64,000 nt of DNA, from contig NZ_JARDJI010000015.1 of assembly GCF_039907765.1 (NCBI RefSeq), positions 54,857 through 118,856 of the forward strand, written 5' to 3'. Positions 11,412 to 19,671 of the stretch are shown one piece after another. Origin of the DNA: Aminobacter sp039907765. GTDB lineage: Bacteria > Pseudomonadota > Alphaproteobacteria > Rhizobiales > Rhizobiaceae. Below the pieces are notes generated by a model. The model searched no databases. It was given only the letters and a program-made list of their open reading frames with translations, and was not told where the DNA came from. The translations under genes and the position numbers were made by a program. The stretch's first letter is position 1; each line of letters opens with the position of its first letter.

Positions 11412-11440
11412 AAAGGCCCCGGCACCATCCGGGGCCCTTT
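11412..11440. terminator. Bidirectional terminator between converging genes
   Basis: AAAGGCCCCGG (11412-11422) pairs with CCGGGGCCCTTT (11429-11440) with one bulged base, in the 71-base gap between the citrate synthase and DUF305 genes. Confidence 0.8.
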
Positions 11441-11450
11441 GCTCGGGCGC

Positions 11451-11924
11451 TCAGGCGCCTTCAAGCCGCTCAAGGATCCGCTTCATCTGCTCGATCTCGG
11501 CCTGCTGGCTTGGCAGGATGTTGTCGTTGCACAGGGCTGTGATTTCGGGGTCGCTGAGTTTGGCGTTCTCGCACATCAGCAGGGCGCCCGAGTGGTGCGG
11601 GATCATCGACTTCAGGAACTGCACGTCGGCGATCGCCGTCTGGTCGCGGATCATGAACCACGCCGCGGCGAAGCCGACGACGGAGAAGGCTGCGATCGCG
11701 AGGTTCAACGCGCGGCTGGCATACATGGCACGCATCAGCACGAGTTCGATCAGCACCATCGGGAAGACCATCAGCGCGGCCATGTAGAACTGGTTGAAGT
11801 TGACGAAGACGTCTCCGAACGTGTTCACCATGGCGTACATGAGGATGAACATGGCGACGTAGGAGAGGGCGGCCATCGCCAGAAGACGAAGGTAGTTCTG
11901 CGTGGAATGATCTTGGCTTTTCAT
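11451..11924 (-). CDS. DUF305 domain-containing membrane protein
   Basis: A 157-residue protein with about three hydrophobic helices in the first 95 residues, followed by a DUF305 segment with the signature DVQFLKSMIPHHSGALLMCENA and a C-terminal helix ending in QMKRILERLEGA. DUF305 proteins are often linked to copper or other metal stress, with the His pair as a possible ligand; the role here is inferred. The ATG at 11924 follows an AGGAAA site 8 bases upstream. It is a single gene, with no copper-resistance neighbours in view. Confidence 0.85.
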   Translation of the reverse strand: MKSQDHSTQNYLRLLAMAALSYVAMFILMYAMVNTFGDVFVNFNQFYMAALMVFPMVLIELVLMRAMYASRALNLAIAAFSVVGFAAAWFMIRDQTAIADVQFLKSMIPHHSGALLMCENAKLSDPEITALCNDNILPSQQAEIEQMKRILERLEGA

Positions 11925-12024
11925 GGCATTTTCCTGCAGGTTGATCTTGCAGCCAAACTGCCTCGTTGCGAAAAAGGTTCCGGGATAGCCGATTTTATTG
12001 GCAGGCCGACCTGGCTCGCGCCTT

Positions 12025-12684
12025 TTAGTAGAGGCCCGGAAAGAGGCGCCAGGTGCGCCTGCAATAGTCGTCGTACTGCTTGCCGAAATGCCGGCGCAGC
12101 AGGCGCTCCTCGGAGGCGATCCGCGCGAGCAGCGGCGGCAGGTTGAGCGCGACGATCAGCACGCCCACACCGGAGCGGAAGACGAGCGCCCAGCCGAGCG
12201 CGCCGATCAGAAGCCCGAGATAGCTCGGGTTGCGGACCACGCCGTAGATCCCGGTGGTGACCAGTTCGTGCCCGGGCTGGATGGCGACCAGCCCGCTGAA
12301 TCGTTCGCCGAGCACGAAGACCGGCCAGAGCCGCAGCAGGCTGCCGCCGAGCAGGAGTACGATGCCGGTCCAGCGCACGGCTTCGCCGTCGATCGTCCAG
12401 AAATCGATACGATCGGTGTAGGCAGGCACAAAGGCGCCGAGCAGGCCGAGCACGCCGAAGGCGGCGAGCACCCAGCGGTTGGAGCGGTCCTCCTCTTCGC
12501 CCGGGCTCAGGTTGCCGCCGCTGAACAGGGCAATCACGGTGAGGATGACGGTCAGCACGGCAGCCGCGCTGCGCGCCGCATTGGAGAAGAAGGCCGCGAA
12601 TCCGCCTCCGCCGAGGATGGCGAGGGCCAACATGACGATCGTTCCGGTAATGGCGACCAGAGCCAGCCTGGGCGAGGGAACCAT
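12025..12684 (-). CDS. Methyltransferase family protein, isoprenylcysteine methyltransferase-like
   Basis: A 219-residue integral membrane protein. It has five or so hydrophobic segments, then the ICMT/PEMT signature GIYGVVRNPSYLG and the C-terminal EERLLRRHFGKQYDDYCRRTWRLFPGLY. Bacterial homologues are annotated as isoprenylcysteine carboxyl methyltransferase family, substrate unknown. I chose the ATG at 12684 because GGAGG lies 6 bases upstream; the reading frame extends to 12819 but that stretch is arginine-rich and unlike the family. It sits opposite a LysE gene and shares the 170-base spacer. Confidence 0.82.
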   Translation of the reverse strand: MVPSPRLALVAITGTIVMLALAILGGGGFAAFFSNAARSAAAVLTVILTVIALFSGGNLSPGEEEDRSNRWVLAAFGVLGLLGAFVPAYTDRIDFWTIDGEAVRWTGIVLLLGGSLLRLWPVFVLGERFSGLVAIQPGHELVTTGIYGVVRNPSYLGLLIGALGWALVFRSGVGVLIVALNLPPLLARIASEERLLRRHFGKQYDDYCRRTWRLFPGLY

Positions 12685-12855
12685 CGCTACCTCCGTTGTT
12701 GCGCGCTCCCTGTTCATAGCTAGGGCGCGGCGGCGCGTTGTTCGACCGGTTCGCGGGCATCCGGCGGGCTGCGCTGCGTCGTCGGAAATCGGGTGGCTTC
12801 CGCAGCGTCGTGCATTCACCTATGGTCCGACCGGAAAGAGGGGGAGCAAGCCGCC

Positions 12856-13467
12856 ATGTCGATCGAGTTCCTGCTGACCACGCTGATCATCGTCGCCTCG
12901 CCCGGGACGGGCGTCGTCTATACGCTCGCGGCCGGGCTTTCGCGCGGGGGCAAGGCGAGCGTGCTCGCGGCCTTCGCCTGCACGCTGGGCATCGTTCCGC
13001 ATCTGGTCGCCGCGTTGACCGGCCTGGCGGCACTGCTGCACGCCAGCGCGCTTGCCTTCGAGATTGTCAAATATGCCGGCGTCGCCTACCTCATCTACAT
13101 GGCCTGGCAGAGCCTGCGCGAGAACGGCGCGCTCAAGATCGACGCCCGCCCGGACAGCCGCAGTGCCCGCCAGGTGCTGGTCGACGGCGTGCTGATCAAC
13201 CTGCTCAACCCCAAGCTGTCGATCTTCTTCGTCGCCTTCCTGCCGCAGTTCATCGCGCCCGGCGAGGCCAACGTGCTCGGGCGCATGCTCGAACTCTCCG
13301 GCGTGTTCATGCTCGCGACCTTCGTGATCTTCGCCATCTACGGCCTCTGCGCGGCGGCCGTGCGCGACAAGGTGACGGGCAGCCCGCGGGTGATGGCCTG
13401 GATGCGGCGAAGCTTCGCCGCGGCTTTCGTGGCGCTCGGGGCCAAGCTGGCGCTGACCGAGCGCTGA
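12856..13467 (+). CDS. LysE family translocator
   Basis: A 203-residue inner-membrane exporter of the LysE/RhtB family, expected to pump out amino acids or related compounds. It has the family N-terminus SIEFLLTTLIIVASPGTGVVYTL, the LVDGVLINLLNPKLSIFFVAFLPQF motif in the middle, and five or six predicted membrane helices. The ATG at 12856 lies after a GGGGAGC site. Substrate cannot be told. It is divergent from the ICMT-like gene. Confidence 0.9.
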   Translation: MSIEFLLTTLIIVASPGTGVVYTLAAGLSRGGKASVLAAFACTLGIVPHLVAALTGLAALLHASALAFEIVKYAGVAYLIYMAWQSLRENGALKIDARPDSRSARQVLVDGVLINLLNPKLSIFFVAFLPQFIAPGEANVLGRMLELSGVFMLATFVIFAIYGLCAAAVRDKVTGSPRVMAWMRRSFAAAFVALGAKLALTER

Positions 13468-13596
13468 ACCGGCACCATCCTTGCCGATGGCCCGGCAGGG
13501 GAGGATACTCCCACCGTCGGATGCATTGAGGGCGACGACCCCGGATGCCCGCCCCGGCATTGTGCCGTGCTCCGTGGCGCCGGAGGGAGGTGTGCT

Positions 13597-13890
13597 GTGA
13601 CCACTTACATCATGCTGATCAACTGGACCGACCAGGGGATGCGCGACGTCAAGGCGTCGCCGAAGCGGCTCGACGCGGCCAAGAAGCTGCTCGGCGACAT
13701 GGGCGGGTCGTTCAAGGCCTTCTACCTGACCATGGGCGAGTGCGACATGGTGGCGGTGGCCGAGGCGCCGGACGACGCGGTGGTGGCGCGCTTCGCGCTC
13801 ATACTCGGCCAGGCGGGCAACATCCGGACCCGCACGCTGAAGGCCTTCCCCGAACTGGCCTACCGGGAAATCATCGCCTCGCTGGGCTAG
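13597..13890 (+). CDS. GYD domain-containing protein
   Basis: A 97-residue ferredoxin-fold protein of the GYD family (PF08734-type), with TYIMLINWTDQG, then VKASPKRLDAAKKLLGDMGG and the TMGECDMVAVAEAPDD segment. Family members are small dimeric alpha/beta barrels of unknown function. The GTG start at 13597 is preferred to the ATG at 13567 because GGAGGGAGG lies 6 bases before it and the domain starts there. It is followed by a palindromic intergenic element, so it is probably a single-gene unit. Confidence 0.85.
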   Translation: MTTYIMLINWTDQGMRDVKASPKRLDAAKKLLGDMGGSFKAFYLTMGECDMVAVAEAPDDAVVARFALILGQAGNIRTRTLKAFPELAYREIIASLG

Positions 13891-13937
13891 AGGGGCGGAG
13901 CGGACAACAAATTCACAAACGATGCATGTCGCCCCCC

Positions 13938-14048
13938 GGTTTGCTTCGCAAACCACCTCTCCCCCGATCGACGGGGGAGAGGACGGCAGGCCCGGCGCCT
14001 TCCCCCGCCTCTGGTGAGGGGTGCCGAGCGAGCGTGGCGGAGAGGGGC
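13938..14048. repeat. Second palindromic intergenic element
   Basis: Two perfect hairpins stand side by side. GGTTTGC-TTC-GCAAACC spans 13938-13954, and CCTCTCCCCCG (13956-13966) pairs with CGGGGGAGAGG (13972-13982). They are followed by CGCCTCTGGTGAGGGGTGCC and GCGTGGCGGAGAGGGG. This resembles the element at 1160-1334 and other dispersed rhizobial repeats. Confidence 0.6.
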
Positions 14049-14149
14049 ATTGGCCGACCTCCAAGATGGGCACGTGCCTTGGCGGACCAAACCGCTCGAC
14101 GGCGCGAGGGGAAGCGAATAAGGTCCGGAAATACAACGGGAAACATGAC

Positions 14150-14437
14150 ATGTCGTTCTTGAAGAGGCTGTTCGGCGGAGGCGGCGGAGCCGAAGCCCAG
14201 GCGCCTGCCGCGGCCAAGGAAATCGAGTACAAGGGATTCTCCATCAAGGCCACGCCCTACAAGGAAGGCGGCCAGTTCCAGACCTGCGGTGTGGTTTCCA
14301 AGGAGGTCGGCGGCGTCGTCAAGGAACACAAGTTCATCCGCGCCGACCGCTTCGCCGCGCTCGACGACGCCGTCGAGGTGTCGCTGACCAAGGGACGGCA
14401 GCTGGTGGACGAGCAGGGCGAGCGCATGTTCGGCTGA
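14150..14437 (+). CDS. HlyU family protein
   Basis: A 95-residue protein with the start MSFLKRLFGGGGG and the HlyU pattern EIEYKGFSIKATPYKEGGQFQTCG, followed by KEVGGVVKEHKFIRADRF. The family is named after a Vibrio haemolysin activator, but alphaproteobacterial members are short and their role is not established. The ATG at 14150 was selected because it matches the family start; a longer frame reaches into the upstream repeat. It ends at a strong terminator. Confidence 0.85.
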   Translation: MSFLKRLFGGGGGAEAQAPAAAKEIEYKGFSIKATPYKEGGQFQTCGVVSKEVGGVVKEHKFIRADRFAALDDAVEVSLTKGRQLVDEQGERMFG

Positions 14438-14461
14438 ACGCCGCGGGCATGCTCAGGAGAC

Positions 14462-14488
14462 GGCCCGGCCATCCTGCCGGGCCTTTTT
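14462..14488 (+). terminator. Rho-independent terminator after HlyU gene
   Basis: GGCCCGGC (14462-14469) pairs with GCCGGGCC (14476-14483), followed by TTTTT. It also lies just beyond the stop of the opposing TetR gene. Confidence 0.9.
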
Positions 14489-14492
14489 GCTT

Positions 14493-15095
14493 TCAGGATT
14501 TGCAAGACACCATCAGCCCGCCGACCAGGGCGTCGATCGCTTCGAGCTGCTCGGCGACCGCGGCGCCGGCGTCGATGGCGAGCGCTGCCCGGTCGAAGGC
14601 CGCGGCGAGCAGGCCGGTGAGCGCCGCCAGCGGCAGCCTGCGCATCGCGCCGGCGCGCATGGCCATCGCCAGCCCCTCGCGCAGGGTGCGGTTGCCGTGG
14701 CGGCCGTCGATCTCGTCCATGCCGGCCCGGCCGAGCACCGCCGGTCCGTCGAGCAGCAGCAGCCGCGTGCGTCCGGGCGCCCGCATCGCCTCGAGATAGG
14801 CCCGGCTGCCGGCAAGCAGCGCCTCGCGGGGGCCGATCTCGTCGGGCGCCGCGCGCTCGATTTCCGCGGCGACGGTCGCCGCCTCTTGCTCCACCACGGC
14901 GCGGAACAGCGCCTCCTTGTCGGCAAAATGGTGATAGAGCGCGCCGCGCGTCACGCCGGCGGCCGCCACGATCTCGGGAGTGCCGGTCTCGGCATAGGTC
15001 TTCTCGGCGAAGAGCTTGCGCGCCGTCTCGATCAGCAGCGCCCGCATCGCCTCCGTGCGGTCGCGGTTCGAGCGCCGCTCCAGCTTCTCTTGCAT
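14493..15095 (-). CDS. TetR/AcrR family transcriptional regulator
   Basis: A 200-residue regulator with the TetR N-terminal HTH (RALLIETARKLFAEKTYAETGTPEIVAAAG, then TRGALYHHFADKEALFRAVVE) and an all-helical ligand domain. It probably represses itself and the divergent VOC gene. The start is uncertain: ATG at 15095, or GTG at 15125 ten codons earlier. Both lie inside or next to a pair of direct repeats that look like its operators. The inducer is unknown. Confidence 0.88.
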   Translation of the reverse strand: MQEKLERRSNRDRTEAMRALLIETARKLFAEKTYAETGTPEIVAAAGVTRGALYHHFADKEALFRAVVEQEAATVAAEIERAAPDEIGPREALLAGSRAYLEAMRAPGRTRLLLLDGPAVLGRAGMDEIDGRHGNRTLREGLAMAMRAGAMRRLPLAALTGLLAAAFDRAALAIDAGAAVAEQLEAIDALVGGLMVSCKS

Positions 15096-15143
15096 ACGTG
15101 CAGCCTGTATGTTAATTGAATCCACATGCAGATTGTATGTTTA
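15093..15143. promoter_or_regulatory. Paired operator-like repeats for the TetR/VOC pair
   Basis: Two related 20-base blocks occur in direct orientation: GTGCAGCCTGTATGTTAAT (15098-15116) and ATGCAGATTGTATGTTTAT (15125-15143). The first is extended into a near palindrome, CATACGTGCAGCCTGTATG (15093-15111). The region spans the two divergent starts, as expected for TetR sites. Confidence 0.6.
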
Positions 15144-15163
15144 TTGCGAGGAGAAGGAAAGCC

Positions 15164-15589
15164 ATGCGGACGACGAGCTATTATCCCGTGCTGATGACCG
15201 GCGACGTGGCCGGCACCGCCGCCTTCTATGTCGAGCATTTCCGCTTCGAGCCGCTGTTTGAGAGCGACTGGTACGTGCACCTGCGCTCGACCGAGGACAA
15301 GCGCGTCAATCTCGGCATCGTCGACGGCGACCACGAGACCATCCCCGAGGAGGGGCGGGGGCGCGCCGGCGGGCTCCTGATCAATTTCGAGGTCAAGGAC
15401 GTCGATGCGGTCCACGATCGCCTCGTGGCGGCGGGCCTGCCGATCCTGCGTTCGCTGCGCGACGAGGAGTTCGGCCAGCGCCACTTCATCACCCGCGACC
15501 CCAACGGCGTGCTGATCGACGTGATCAAGCCGATCCCGCCGAGCCAGGCGTTCCTGGCGCATTACGCACCGGAGGTGGTGCCGGTGTAG
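15164..15589 (+). CDS. VOC family protein (glyoxalase/bleomycin-resistance fold)
   Basis: A 141-residue single-domain VOC protein, with YYPVLMTGDVAGTAAFYVEHF at the N-terminus and the C-terminal RHFITRDPNGVLIDVIKPIPP that is typical of the fold. It may be a dioxygenase, lyase or binding protein; the sequence does not decide. The ATG at 15164 follows GGAGAAGGA at good spacing. It is divergent from the TetR gene and very likely its target. Confidence 0.88.
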   Translation: MRTTSYYPVLMTGDVAGTAAFYVEHFRFEPLFESDWYVHLRSTEDKRVNLGIVDGDHETIPEEGRGRAGGLLINFEVKDVDAVHDRLVAAGLPILRSLRDEEFGQRHFITRDPNGVLIDVIKPIPPSQAFLAHYAPEVVPV

Positions 15590-15617
15590 CGCGACGGCGG
15601 CCTGGCGCTGCGGCTGC

Positions 15618-15962
15618 CTAGACTTTCCGGTGTCGGATCACAGTCGCCAAGCCGGCAACTGCAACGATGACTCCGAGGATGAAGGGCGGAATGAAGTAGG
15701 CCAAGGCCTCGCTGTCTTCCCAGCGCAGGCGGAAACCGCGGCAGCCGGTCGGAATCATGCCGCAGGCGAACGCGTTGAGCCAGACCCATCCGACGAAGGT
15801 CGCCGCGCAGATCACGAGCCCTGCGGCAAACAGGAGATATCCGAACAAGCGCAGGGCAGCCTCGCTGGTGGCAGATGAGATGAAGATGGAGGTGCGGTCT
15901 CTTTCGGAGCGGCCGGCCGCGGCCGAAATCCTGCAATTCAGGCTGAGGCCGCAGCAATGCAA
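15618..15962 (-). CDS. Hypothetical small membrane protein
   Basis: An open frame of up to 114 codons. The C-terminal 80 residues hold two convincing hydrophobic helices, LRLFGYLLFAAGLVICAATFVGWVW and YFIPPFILGVIVAVAGLATV, separated by a Cys-containing loop and ending in a basic RHRKV tail. The start is uncertain: the frame opens with TTG at 15962 and there is no internal ATG before the first helix. I do not recognise a family. It is tail-to-tail with the VOC gene. Confidence 0.5.
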   Translation of the reverse strand: MHCCGLSLNCRISAAAGRSERDRTSIFISSATSEAALRLFGYLLFAAGLVICAATFVGWVWLNAFACGMIPTGCRGFRLRWEDSEALAYFIPPFILGVIVAVAGLATVIRHRKV

Positions 15963-15982
15963 CGGGCGTCCGGATAAAACAA

Positions 15983-16017
15983 GGCCCGGCCGCTGGAGGG
16001 GGGATTTCGGCCGGGCC
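15983..16017 (-). terminator. Hairpin downstream of the OmpA-family gene
   Basis: Perfect 10-base arms GGCCCGGCCG (15983-15992) and CGGCCGGGCC (16008-16017). Read on the minus strand it is followed by TTGTTTTATCC, so it probably terminates the OmpA-family transcript that ends 170 bases upstream. Confidence 0.6.
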
Positions 16018-16188
16018 CGTGTCTCCTTGGATGGAGACTGACGGGGCAGGGAACCACGTCAGCTATGTATTTGGCATCGAAATCCAGCGATTCAATGGCA
16101 AAAGCCGGGCAATTGGCCCGATCGCGCCCGATGCGGGGGCATGGAGACCCCGTCCGGCCCGCCGGGTGGCGGGCCGGACGTCGGTGCC

Positions 16189-18225
16189 TCAGTTGGCGCT
16201 GGCTATGGGCGCCACCAGCGGCGTGATGCGGCGGATGGCGACGCGACGGTTGTCGCGCTCCGGCGCCTCGGTCTTCACCTTGAGGTAGCGTTCGCCGTAA
16301 CCCTGCGTCGACAGGTTCTCCGGCGGAATGCCGAAGACGTTGGTGAGCGCGTCCGCCACGGCCTCGGCGCGGCGGTCGGAAAGCGCCAGGTTGGCGACGT
16401 CCGAACCGACGGCGTCGGTGTGGCCCTCGATGAGGAAGGTCTCGGCCGGGTTCTTCTTGAGCATGCGCTCCATGGCGTTGGCGACGCCCTCGAGCTTGGT
16501 GACCTCGCTCTCGGGGATCGAGGCCGAGCCGAACTCGAAGGTCAGCGTGTCGAGGTCGATGCGGCGGGCGATGTCGCGGACGCGGGCCGAGCGCTTCACC
16601 TCGTCGACCGAGTAGAGGCGCTTGACGCGCTCCACCGGCGGCTGCTCGAGGAAGTCGTAGTAAGCGTCGGGATCGTCGACATATTCGGCCTCGAGGATGT
16701 ACTCGTCACGCGGGATGTGCAGCTCCAGCGGCGGCAGGTCGAGACCCGGATCGCGCCACTCGTCCATCTCCTCGTAGTAGCGGTCGTCGACATAGGTCAG
16801 CACGTATTCGCGGCCGTCGGGCGTGATGCGGGAACGCCGCACGATGTCGCCATAGCGGTTGCGGATGGTGATGATCTGGTTGCCGTTGTCGCGGATGATC
16901 ACCTCGCGGGTGCGGCCGCCTGGCAGTTCCTCATAGTAGACGTCCTGCGCGTTGCGGGTCAGGCGCGGCCGGTCGTTGCTCTCGACGATGATCTGGTTGT
17001 TGATCTCGATGATCAGCCGGTCGCCGATCTCGCGCACGACCTCGGTGCCTTCGGGCCGCGGGCGGCGGCGCAGGTCGATTTCGGGCGCGCGCTCGAGGCG
17101 CGTGCCCTGTTCGGCCGTCACCGGCTTGATCTCGACCGGCTGGGCGGCCTCCTGGGCCTGCCTGTCGTCGGTCGGCGGCGGGCCGAGGTCGACGGGCGCA
17201 GGCTGCGCCGTCTGCTCGGCGGGCTGCTCCTGCTGCGCCGGCTGCTGGCCGGGCTTGAGCTTGCGCAGCGGCTTTCCTTCCTGCGCCGGCTGTTCGCCAC
17301 CGGCCTGGGCGGGCGGCGGCGCTTCCTTCTGGCTGTCGAGCAGCGGCGCCTCGTTCGGGTTCACCGGAGCCTCGCCCTGCTGGACAGGCTTCTGCTCGCC
17401 CTCTGCGGGCTTCTCGGCCTGGACCGGCTGTTCGGTACCCGGCCCGGCGGGCTTCTCGGCCTGCGCCGGAGCTTCGCCCGCGGGGGCCTCGGGGGTGGTG
17501 GGCAGGGGCGTCGCCTCGGCCGGCTTTTCAGCCTGTTCGGCCGGCTGCTCCGCCGGTGTCTGTTCCTGGGCGCGCAGCTTGCGCTTCTTCACAGGCTCCT
17601 CGCCCTGCTTTGCGGGCTCTTCCGCCTGCTTTGCCGGCTCCTCTGTCGGCTGCGGCTGCGGCTCGGCCTGGATCGCCGGCTGCTCCTGCTGCTGCAGTTC
17701 CTCGACCTTGCGCTTTTGCTTGCGGCTGGGCTGCGGCTCCTCGGCCTGCTGCGGCTGGGGCTCGGCCTCCGGTGCCGCCTGCTCCTGCTGCTGCTGTTCT
17801 TCGACCTGGCGCTTCTGCTTGCGACGCGGCTGCGGCTCCTCGGCCTGCTGCGGCTGCGGTTCGGCCTCCGGTGCCGCCTGCTCCTGCTGCTGCTGTTCTT
17901 CGACCTGGCGCTTCTGCTTGCGGCGCGGCTGCGGCTCCTCGGCCTGCTGCGGCTGCGGTTCGGCCTCCGGCGCTGCCTGCTCCTGCTGCTGCTGCTCCTC
18001 GGCCTGGCGCTTCTTGCGGCGCGGCTGCTCGGGGGCGGCTTCCTGGGCGCCGCGGGCGGCGCAAGCTTCAGCCGACTCGCCTTCCTGGCATTCGACCTGC
18101 ACCCGAATCAGCGGCAAAGCCCTGCCGGATGCCGCGGTCTCGACCATGGGCATCGCGCCCAGCGGCGCTGACGCCATGAACAGGCCGATGGCCGTGCCTG
18201 CGAGAATCCGTGACTGGCGTTTCAT
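16189..18225 (-). CDS. OmpA family protein with long Q/E/P-rich repeat region
   Basis: A 678-residue envelope protein. It has a signal peptide (MKRQSRILAGTAIGLFMASA), a low-complexity region of about residues 65-350 rich in Gln, Glu, Pro and Ala, a beta-rich middle part (VIRDNGNQIITIRNRYGDIV), and a C-terminal OmpA/MotB domain (FLIEGHTDAVGSDVANLALSDRRA, then NLSTQGYGERYLKV). The C-terminal domain should bind peptidoglycan. The repeat region contains three near-identical 33-residue units. The ATG at 18225 has GGAGA about 10 bases upstream and gives a normal signal peptide. Homologues in rhizobia share the layout but vary in the repeat region. Confidence 0.88.
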   Translation of the reverse strand: MKRQSRILAGTAIGLFMASAPLGAMPMVETAASGRALPLIRVQVECQEGESAEACAARGAQEAAPEQPRRKKRQAEEQQQQEQAAPEAEPQPQQAEEPQPRRKQKRQVEEQQQQEQAAPEAEPQPQQAEEPQPRRKQKRQVEEQQQQEQAAPEAEPQPQQAEEPQPSRKQKRKVEELQQQEQPAIQAEPQPQPTEEPAKQAEEPAKQGEEPVKKRKLRAQEQTPAEQPAEQAEKPAEATPLPTTPEAPAGEAPAQAEKPAGPGTEQPVQAEKPAEGEQKPVQQGEAPVNPNEAPLLDSQKEAPPPAQAGGEQPAQEGKPLRKLKPGQQPAQQEQPAEQTAQPAPVDLGPPPTDDRQAQEAAQPVEIKPVTAEQGTRLERAPEIDLRRRPRPEGTEVVREIGDRLIIEINNQIIVESNDRPRLTRNAQDVYYEELPGGRTREVIIRDNGNQIITIRNRYGDIVRRSRITPDGREYVLTYVDDRYYEEMDEWRDPGLDLPPLELHIPRDEYILEAEYVDDPDAYYDFLEQPPVERVKRLYSVDEVKRSARVRDIARRIDLDTLTFEFGSASIPESEVTKLEGVANAMERMLKKNPAETFLIEGHTDAVGSDVANLALSDRRAEAVADALTNVFGIPPENLSTQGYGERYLKVKTEAPERDNRRVAIRRITPLVAPIASAN
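17704..18000 (-). repeat. Three tandem 99-bp coding repeats in the OmpA-family gene
   Basis: Three successive 33-codon units start with EEQQQQEQAAPEAEPQPQQ and end with a lysine/arginine-rich RKQKRQV; a fourth, degenerate unit follows (EELQQQEQPAIQ). The DNA copies are almost identical, which points to recent duplication or slippage. Confidence 0.85.
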
Positions 18226-18438
18226 CGTTGGAAGTCTCCTCATATCGGGTTCGTATCGGGTCCCGTCCACGCCCAAACATATGGAACCGCTTATGGTTCC
18301 GTCCGGGCCGCACTCGCATCGCTTCCCGGCATTAGCCCGACAGCAAGATGGCAATATCGTGGTTTTCCGCGCTTGGCGACGGCTGCCGCCCTCCGTCGGC
18401 GCTTGACGTGGCCCGCAAGCCGCGCCAAATGCCGGGCC

Positions 18439-18885
18439 ATGGAAGAGCCCTTCTGGAAGACGACGCCGCTGGAGGAGATGAGCCCGGCTCAATGGGAATC
18501 GCTCTGCGACGGCTGCGGCAAGTGCTGCCTGTCGAAACTCGAGGACGAGGACACCGGCGAGATCTACTGGACCAGCGTCGGCTGCCGCCTGTTCGACGGC
18601 GCCACCTGCCGCTGCCGGGACTATGCCAACCGGCTCGACAAGGTGTCCGACTGCGTCGGCCTGACGCCGGAGAACGTGCGCACCATCAGCTGGCTGCCGA
18701 GCACCTGTGCCTACCGCCTCGTGGCGGAGGGCCGCGACCTCTACTGGTGGCACCACCTCGTCTCGGGCAGCCGGGAGACCGTGCACGCGGCCGGCATGTC
18801 GGTACGCGGCAGGCTGACGGCCTCGGAGGACGAACTGGCCGAGCCGGAAGACTATTTCGAGCACGTGCTCGAGGGCGAACCATAA
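18439..18885 (+). CDS. YcgN family cysteine cluster protein
   Basis: A 148-residue protein of the UPF0260/YcgN family, with the Cys cluster CDGCGKCC, then GCRLF, CRCRDY, DCVGLTP and WLPSTCAYR, in a pattern suited to metal or Fe-S binding. The start MEEPFWKTTPLEEMSPAQWESLC matches the family; the frame is open further upstream without similarity. The ribosome binding site is weak. Function is unknown in the family. It is divergent from the OmpA-family gene. Confidence 0.9.
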   Translation: MEEPFWKTTPLEEMSPAQWESLCDGCGKCCLSKLEDEDTGEIYWTSVGCRLFDGATCRCRDYANRLDKVSDCVGLTPENVRTISWLPSTCAYRLVAEGRDLYWWHHLVSGSRETVHAAGMSVRGRLTASEDELAEPEDYFEHVLEGEP

Positions 18886-19102
18886 CCGTTTTCTGGGCGA
18901 ACCAGGCGCCGGATCATTCTCCAGGCAACCACCGGGCGGGCCGGGCGGAAACCTCTCTTGCAAAGGAAAAAGTAGGAAAACCAGATAGTTACCGGATGAA
19001 CCGAAGATGAACGCCAGGTTCGAGATCGGTTCAGCTTGGGTGGGGCATGGTGTGCCCATCGCTCAGGCGAAGAAGGTTTGACGGCCCCCTAAGGAGACGA
19101 CC

Positions 19103-19516
19103 ATGTTCAACAAGATCAAGACTGCCACCATTTCCGCCCTCGTCGGCCTCGGCACGTTGGCCGCCATCCCGGCCAGCGCCCAGGCGGACGGGCTCTATCT
19201 CAACCTCGGCCAGGGCGAGCCGCGCGTCGGCGTCTATGTCCAGGACGGCTACCGCGATGGCTATCGCGACGACTATCGCAACGGCCGCTGGGACAATCGC
19301 GGTGAGGGCCGCTGGGACTACAGCCGCAACGACCGCCGCTGGGATCGCCGCTGCACGCCCGACCGCGCTCTCGACAAGGCCGAGCGCATGGGCATCCGCC
19401 GCGCCCGCATCGACGACGTCAACCGCCGCACCATCACCGTGCGCGGCCGCAAGTATGGCGAGCGCATCTACGTGACCTTCGCCCGCGCCCCGAACTGCCC
19501 GGTCGTGCGCTGGTAA
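19103..19516 (+). CDS. Secreted hypothetical protein, Arg/Asp/Tyr-rich
   Basis: A 137-residue protein with a signal peptide ending near AIPASAQA, then a low-complexity segment of short Asp-Gly-Tyr-Arg repeats (DGYRDGYRDDYRNGRWD). A basic C-terminal domain follows (DRALDKAERMGIRRARIDDV, RTITVRGRKYGERIYVTFAR) with two Cys residues that could form a disulphide. It starts after AAGGAGACGACC and ends at a strong terminator. Similar small periplasmic proteins are common in Rhizobiales, function unknown. Confidence 0.8.
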   Translation: MFNKIKTATISALVGLGTLAAIPASAQADGLYLNLGQGEPRVGVYVQDGYRDGYRDDYRNGRWDNRGEGRWDYSRNDRRWDRRCTPDRALDKAERMGIRRARIDDVNRRTITVRGRKYGERIYVTFARAPNCPVVRW

Positions 19517-19578
19517 GGCCGTTCCCGGCCTGGAGTAGCGGGAGTCCCCGTCCGACGGACGGGTGCGGCTCCAAAAAA

Positions 19579-19607
19579 ACCCCGGAGGCCTGGCCTCCGG
19601 GGTTTTT
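19579..19607. terminator. Bidirectional terminator
   Basis: AACCCCGGAGGCC (19579-19591) pairs with a GGCCTCCGGGGTT arm ending near 19603, followed by TTTCG and preceded by a run of A. It serves the secreted protein gene and the converging SIMPL gene. Confidence 0.88.
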
Positions 19608-19671
19608 CGTCGTGCCACCGATTGGGCGCAGCGATTGGCGGCGCAGCCGGGCGATGCCCGGCCCGCGTCCG

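Noticed and set aside
17704..18000. Direct repeats as a CRISPR array
   Set aside because: Units are 99 bases, contiguous without spacers and in frame with a protein-coding gene.
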